NCBI GenBank assembly: GCA_965238305.1
Contig: CBDEHK010000001.1
Location: 558,001 to 622,000 of the forward strand
Origin: CBDCGJ01 sp965238305
GTDB lineage: Bacteria > Pseudomonadota > Alphaproteobacteria > GCA-2731375
Direction: 5' to 3'
DNA length: 64,000 nt
The first letter of the stretch is position 1. Every line of letters starts with the position of its first letter. The notes under the pieces are model-generated. The model saw only the letters and a program-made list of their open reading frames with translations. It was not told the origin of the DNA and searched no databases. Positions 59,589 through 64,000 of this stretch are shown here, piece by piece. The position numbers and the translations under genes were made by a program.

Positions 59589-60233
59589 ATGGTGGCGGCA
59601 AAAATTTGCGGTATCAACGATCCCATCGCGTTAGCCACTGCCTGTGAGGCGGGCGCGGCGTATTTGGGATTTAATTTTTATCCCCCTTCGCCACGTGCTC
59701 TGACACCCGCGGAAGCGGCTGAATTAACCGTTAGGGTCCCGACCGGCATCTGCAAAGTCGGCCTTTTTGTCGACCCCACTGACCGCGAACTCGACGCCGC
59801 GTTACGGGTAAATGAATTTGACCTGATTCAATTGCATGGCAGTGAAAGTATCGAAAGATGTAAAGAGATAAAAGATCATTTCGCTATCGAAATAATGAAG
59901 GTGATCAAAATAGCCAGCCGCGAAGACCTCGATACCGGCCATGATTACGAAGCTGCCGTAGACCTGTTGTTGTTTGATACCAAAGCGCCCAAGGAGATGA
60001 AAGATGCCTTGCCCGGCGGCAATGGCCTGACCTTCGATTGGAATTTACTGCGCAACCGCAATTGGCCGGTGCCCTGGATGCTGGCTGGCGGGTTGCACTC
60101 TTCAAATGTGGCCGAAGCCGTCAACCTGAGCGGTGCCGCAATAGTTGACGTTTCCAGCGGCGTTGAAAACCAGCCCGGAGACAAGGATCCGGCCAAAATA
60201 AAAGCTTTTCTTGACGCCCTGAAAGGGCTCTGA
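59589..60233 (+). CDS. trpF: Phosphoribosylanthranilate isomerase
   Basis: A 214-aa TIM-barrel enzyme of tryptophan synthesis. The N-terminal KICGIND carries the catalytic Cys, and LLFDTKAPKEMKDALPGGNG holds the catalytic Asp. VDVSSGVENQPGDKDPAKIK near the C-terminus binds phosphate. It lies just upstream of trpBA, the usual alphaproteobacterial arrangement without trpE/D/C. Confidence 0.96.
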   Translation: MVAAKICGINDPIALATACEAGAAYLGFNFYPPSPRALTPAEAAELTVRVPTGICKVGLFVDPTDRELDAALRVNEFDLIQLHGSESIERCKEIKDHFAIEIMKVIKIASREDLDTGHDYEAAVDLLLFDTKAPKEMKDALPGGNGLTFDWNLLRNRNWPVPWMLAGGLHSSNVAEAVNLSGAAIVDVSSGVENQPGDKDPAKIKAFLDALKGL

Positions 60234-60242
60234 CATAGGTCC

Positions 60243-61469
60243 ATGCAGATGCAAAAACTGAATTCATACCGCGCCGGACCCGATGAAACCGGCCATTTTG
60301 GCAATTTTGGTGGACGTTTTGTCGCCGAAACACTGATGCCGCTCATCCTTGATCTGGAAAAGGCCTATCTGGCGGCAAAAGCCGACCCGAGCTTCCAAGC
60401 AGAGCTGGACGACTATCTGAAACATTATGTTGGCCGACCCAGCCCGCTTTATTTTGCCCCGCGCCTGACCGAACATTTTGGCGGCGCCAAGATCTATTTC
60501 AAGCGCGACGAGTTGAACCATACCGGCTCCCACAAAATCAATAACTGTCTGGGCCAGATCTTGTTGGCCAAGCGGATGGGCAAAACCCGCATCATCGCCG
60601 AAACCGGTGCCGGACAGCACGGCGTTGCCGTAGCCACGGTGGCGGCATTGTTCGGCTTGCCCTGTACCGTTTATATGGGCGCCGTCGATGTCGAACGCCA
60701 GGCCCCCAACGTCTTCCGCATGAAACTGCTGGGGGCGGAAGTGAAACCGGTAACTTCCGGCTCCAATACCTTGAAAGACGCCATGAACGAGGCCCTGCGC
60801 GATTGGGTCACCAATGTCGAGGACACCTTTTACATCATCGGCACGGTGGCCGGCCCGCACCCCTATCCGGAACTGGTGCGCGAGTTCCAATCGGTCATCG
60901 GCAATGAAGCCAAAATCCAGATGCAGGAAGCCGAAGGGCGCCTGCCTGATACCCTGGTCGCCTGCATCGGCGGCGGCTCCAACGCCATGGGGCTGTTCCA
61001 TCCCTTCTTGGATGATGCAAGCGTCACGATTTATGGCGTCGAAGCGGCCGGTCACGGGGTCGAAACCGGTGAACATGCGGCCTCCTTGACTGCCGGCCGG
61101 CCAGGCGTGCTGCACGGCAATCGGACTTATTTGTTACAGGACGATGACGGGCAGATCATTGAAGCCCATTCGATTTCCGCCGGTCTGGATTATCCCGGCA
61201 TCGGGCCCGAACATTCCTGGTTACACGAAACCGGGCGAGTCAATTATGTCACCGCGACCGACCAAGAAGCCTTGGACGCGTTCCAGCTTTGTTGTCTGAA
61301 AGAAGGCATCATTCCGGCCCTGGAGCCGGCCCATGCCTTGGCGTTCGTCGGCAAAATTGCGCCGGACCTGCCTTCTGACCATATTCTATTGATGAACCTC
61401 TGCGGCCGTGGCGACAAAGATGTGTTCACCGTGGCCGCCGCCTTGGGCGTCGAAATGGAAGAGGCGTGA
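60243..61469 (+). CDS. trpB: Tryptophan synthase beta chain
   Basis: A 408-aa PLP enzyme that condenses indole with serine. Lys98 in NHTGSHKINN binds PLP. The phosphate-binding loop is CIGGGSNAMGLFHPF (about residues 240-254), and AETGAGQHGVAVATVAALFG lies between. The gene overlaps trpA translationally (stop TGA within GTGAAG). Confidence 0.98.
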   Translation: MQMQKLNSYRAGPDETGHFGNFGGRFVAETLMPLILDLEKAYLAAKADPSFQAELDDYLKHYVGRPSPLYFAPRLTEHFGGAKIYFKRDELNHTGSHKINNCLGQILLAKRMGKTRIIAETGAGQHGVAVATVAALFGLPCTVYMGAVDVERQAPNVFRMKLLGAEVKPVTSGSNTLKDAMNEALRDWVTNVEDTFYIIGTVAGPHPYPELVREFQSVIGNEAKIQMQEAEGRLPDTLVACIGGGSNAMGLFHPFLDDASVTIYGVEAAGHGVETGEHAASLTAGRPGVLHGNRTYLLQDDDGQIIEAHSISAGLDYPGIGPEHSWLHETGRVNYVTATDQEALDAFQLCCLKEGIIPALEPAHALAFVGKIAPDLPSDHILLMNLCGRGDKDVFTVAAALGVEMEEA

Positions 61470-61474
61470 AGCGG

Positions 61475-62314
61475 ATGAATATGACCGGAACAGAACGGAT
61501 CAACCGCCGCTTTCAGGCTTTGAAAAAAGAAGGCCGCGCCGGTCTGGTCACGTATGTGATGTCCGGCGATCCAGATATCGAGACGGCGCAGGAAATCCTT
61601 GCCGGACTGCCAGCCGCCGGTGCCGATGTTATCGAACTGGGCATGGCTTTCACCGATCCGATGGCCGACGGGCCATCTATTCAGGTCGCCGGGCTGCGCG
61701 CCTTGGCCGCCGGCATCAGCTTGCGCAAAACCATCGCCATGGTGGAAACCTTCCGCCAGCAGGATCAAGAGACGCCGATCGTTCTGATGGGTTATTATAA
61801 TCCGATCTATAGTTATGGCGTTGACGTCTTTCTAAAAGACGCCAAAGCGGCGGGCATCGACGGTTTCATTATTGTCGACACACCGGCGGAAGAGGACGAA
61901 GAATTGTGCCTGCCGGTCTTGGCCGCCGGCATGAGCTTCATCCGCTTGGTGGCGCCAACCACCGATAATGAACGCTTGCCGGTGGTTTTGGCAAACACTG
62001 CCGGTTTTGTCTATTACGTCTCCTATACCGGGATCACTGGGGCCCAGGCGGTGCGGGCCGATTTTGTCAACAATGCGGTGAATAATCTGCAGACTTTCAC
62101 CGGTCTGCCGGTCGCGGTAGGCTTTGGCATTCGCACGCCTGAGCAAGCCTCGAACATCGCTCGGGAAGCAGATGCGGTCGTTGTTGGAACAGCCATCATC
62201 GATTGCCTACGTGATAGTTTGGATGAAAATGGCAAAGCTAGCGGGGATACGGTACAAAATGTACTCAATATCGTCCGTGGCTTGGCCGACGGCGTACGAG
62301 GAGCGCGCGCATGA
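61475..62314 (+). CDS. trpA: Tryptophan synthase alpha chain
   Basis: A 279-aa TIM-barrel subunit that releases indole from indole-3-glycerol phosphate. The catalytic Glu and Asp lie in VIELGMAFTDPMADGPSIQ (about residues 46-64). GFGIRTPEQASNIAREADAV is the phosphate-binding part. I use the ATG at 61475; a GTG at 61466 overlapping the trpB stop is the alternative. The stop overlaps the accD start (ATGA). Confidence 0.97.
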   Translation: MNMTGTERINRRFQALKKEGRAGLVTYVMSGDPDIETAQEILAGLPAAGADVIELGMAFTDPMADGPSIQVAGLRALAAGISLRKTIAMVETFRQQDQETPIVLMGYYNPIYSYGVDVFLKDAKAAGIDGFIIVDTPAEEDEELCLPVLAAGMSFIRLVAPTTDNERLPVVLANTAGFVYYVSYTGITGAQAVRADFVNNAVNNLQTFTGLPVAVGFGIRTPEQASNIAREADAVVVGTAIIDCLRDSLDENGKASGDTVQNVLNIVRGLADGVRGARA

Positions 62315-63246
62315 ACTGGTTGAATAATTATGTCCGTCCCAAAATAAGGGCGCTGGTCAAAAAGAAAGATATCCCAGATCATCTTTGGACCAAATGTCCG
62401 AGCTGCGCGCAAATGCTGCATCATAAAGAATTGAAAGCGGCGCAATATGTCTGCGTCCATTGCGAGCATCATATGCGCATTGCCGGGGCCGACCGCTTCG
62501 ATGCGATTTTCGACAATGGTGAATATGCCGAAATCGAACTGCCGGAAACTCTGACCGATCCGCTAAAATTCCGCGATGAAAAACGCTATACGGACCGCCT
62601 CAAGGAAAACCGCGCCAAAAAAGGTCAACAAGACGCCGTGCAAGTGGCGCATGGTGATCTGGGCGGTCATGCCGCCGTCGTTGCGGTGCAGGATTTTAAC
62701 TTCATGGGCGGATCTCTCGGTATGGGCGCGGGCGAAGCGATTATCGCCGCGGCCCGCCTGGCGGTCTTGCAGGAAGCGCCGTTGATCATTTTTGCCGCCG
62801 CCGGCGGAGCCCGCATGCAGGAAGGCATCCTATCGCTGATGCAATTGCCGCGCACCACGATTGCAATTCAAATGGTGCGAGAAAAACAGCTGCCCTATAT
62901 CTGTATCCTGACCGACCCGACGACCGGCGGCGTGACTGCCAGTTATGCGATGCTGGGCGATATCGCCATTGCCGAACCAGGCGCCCTGATTGGCTTTGCC
63001 GGACCCCGGGTGATCGAAAGCACGATCCGCGAAACTTTGCCGGAAGGGTTCCAGCGGGCCGAATATCTGTTCGACCACGGCATGTTGGATATGGTGGTAC
63101 ATCGCCACAAATTGCGCGATACCCTGATCCGCGTGATCGGCTTATTGACCAAAAAAGCGCCGCCGGGTGATGTTGTGGCGCTTAGCGAACAAGTCGCCGA
63201 CGGCATCGAAAATGGCCCCGCCGATGAGCATAGCCCAGCAACCTGA
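62311..63246 (+). CDS. accD: Acetyl-CoA carboxylase carboxyltransferase subunit beta
   Basis: A 311-aa subunit of the first step of fatty-acid synthesis. The zinc ribbon is CPSCAQMLHHKELKAAQYVC plus VHC (residues about 30-52). The carboxyltransferase part has GGSLGMGAGEAIIAAARLAV and AAGGARMQEGILSLMQLPRT. It overlaps trpA by 4 bp and folC by 23 bp, showing tight translational coupling. Confidence 0.97.
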   Translation: MNWLNNYVRPKIRALVKKKDIPDHLWTKCPSCAQMLHHKELKAAQYVCVHCEHHMRIAGADRFDAIFDNGEYAEIELPETLTDPLKFRDEKRYTDRLKENRAKKGQQDAVQVAHGDLGGHAAVVAVQDFNFMGGSLGMGAGEAIIAAARLAVLQEAPLIIFAAAGGARMQEGILSLMQLPRTTIAIQMVREKQLPYICILTDPTTGGVTASYAMLGDIAIAEPGALIGFAGPRVIESTIRETLPEGFQRAEYLFDHGMLDMVVHRHKLRDTLIRVIGLLTKKAPPGDVVALSEQVADGIENGPADEHSPAT

Positions 63247-64000
63247 AGAAATCCTACCGAGCGATTTGGTGTTGGCGCGCCTGCGTCAATTGCATCCGCG
63301 CAAGATCGACCTCAGCCTCGAGCGGATCGAGAACCTGTTGCGCAGGCTGGGTCATCCGGAGAAGGATTTTCCCCCGGTCTTCCATATCGCCGGGACCAAT
63401 GGCAAGGGTTCGACCCTGGCTTTTGTCCGCGCCGCGATGGAGCGGGCGGGACATCGCGTGCATGTCTATACCTCACCGCATCTGGTGCGTTTCAACGAAC
63501 GCATTCGCTTGGCTGGCGAGTTGATCACCGACGCCCATTTGCAGGACGTGCTGGAAGCCTGCGAACGCGTCAATAACGGTGAAGCGATCACCGAGTTTGA
63601 AGTCGTTACCGCCGCCGCCTTTCTGGCTTTCCGTGACGTAGCGGCGGATTTCCTGCTGCTGGAGACCGGTTTGGGCGGCATCGGCGATGCCACCAACGTC
63701 ATTGCCCGCCCCGCCTTGACGGCGATCACCACGGTGTCGATGGACCATCCGGATTTCCTTGGCTCGACGGTGGATGAAATCGCCATTTCGAAAGCCGGCA
63801 TTCTCAAGCCCGGCGTTAGGGGCGTGCTCAACCGGCAAACCCCCAGCGTGCTGGCGATGATGAAAGCGCGGGCGGCGAAGATCGGCGCATCCCTGTCGGC
63901 ACGCGACGCCGATTGGTGGGTCGAGCGCGACAATGGCCAATTGCATTACCGCGATGACGCGGGCGGCTTCACCTCGCCGCTGCCCAGTCTGCGCGGCAGT
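63224..64000 (+). CDS. folC: Bifunctional folylpolyglutamate/dihydrofolate synthase (partial, runs off the window)
   Basis: 259 residues of the N-terminal part of FolC, which adds glutamates to folate. The start MSIAQQPEEILPSDLVLARL is supported by family length. The ATP loop is FHIAGTNGKGSTLAFVRAAM (about residues 44-63), and SPHLVRFNERIRL and ETGLGGIGDATNV follow. The last motif has GIGD where many relatives have GRLD. The C-terminal domain lies beyond 64000. Confidence 0.95.
   Translation, partial: MSIAQQPEEILPSDLVLARLRQLHPRKIDLSLERIENLLRRLGHPEKDFPPVFHIAGTNGKGSTLAFVRAAMERAGHRVHVYTSPHLVRFNERIRLAGELITDAHLQDVLEACERVNNGEAITEFEVVTAAAFLAFRDVAADFLLLETGLGGIGDATNVIARPALTAITTVSMDHPDFLGSTVDEIAISKAGILKPGVRGVLNRQTPSVLAMMKARAAKIGASLSARDADWWVERDNGQLHYRDDAGGFTSPLPSLRGS

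Overview
The window looks like a chromosomal segment of an alphaproteobacterium, probably Rhodospirillales-like, although I cannot place it below class. The main reason is the right end (about 52.2-64 kb), which carries an order familiar from alphaproteobacteria: FYDLN-acid protein (minus strand), aroA, cmk, rpsA, sppA, ihfB, lapA, pyrF, trpF, trpB, trpA, accD, folC. These genes are tightly packed and free of the repeats described below. A tRNA-Ala(GGC) lies just before them.

The left part (about 1-39 kb) is accessory and loosely packed. Single genes or pairs are separated by 150-700 bp gaps. Contents: a partial serine hydrolase, enoyl-CoA hydratase, class III nucleotide cyclases, a TauE/SafE permease, small cupins, a DUF1194 protein, a BTAD/TPR regulator divergent from a HIT protein, an MFS transporter, two zinc-type dehydrogenases, a hybrid histidine kinase, a Tat-signal deaminase, an FMN-binding protein, a class II aldolase, a TTC38-like TPR protein, a methyltransferase, an ABC exporter, a nitroreductase, an AEC transporter, a secreted trefoil-like protein, a DUF3179 protein, and a two-subunit molybdenum hydroxylase followed by an AraC regulator. 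An alternative oxidase and two more cyclases follow at 36-42 kb. Oxidoreductases, CoA metabolism and nucleotide signalling recur, as expected of a free-living heterotroph.

The most striking signal is a dispersed repeat that occupies nearly every gap between about 0.7 and 39 kb, in roughly 27 copies. Its core reads like GTCCGCTCCTGCGGGATAAG, then a variable spacer, then GTTGACCCGAAGCGGACATT. Long copies (about 170 bp) hold two tandem half-units and short copies hold one. Every copy I could read lies in the same orientation, whatever the strand of the neighbouring genes. I do not recognise it as a named family.

The 42-52 kb stretch lacks that repeat but has others: a GGGGACAC-type element in five copies, a duplicated 3' end of a phytanoyl-CoA dioxygenase gene, direct repeats around a metallo-beta-lactamase-fold gene, and three copies of the 3' flank of the tRNA-Ala gene. 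It also carries an RTX-like secreted protein, a secreted zincin-like protein, a divergent HxlR/NmrA pair, a PilZ protein and an AT-rich sulfotransferase gene. Other signs of rearrangement are an internally deleted second copy of the DUF3179 gene, a duplicated 100-bp promoter/start region, and a frameshifted small gene.
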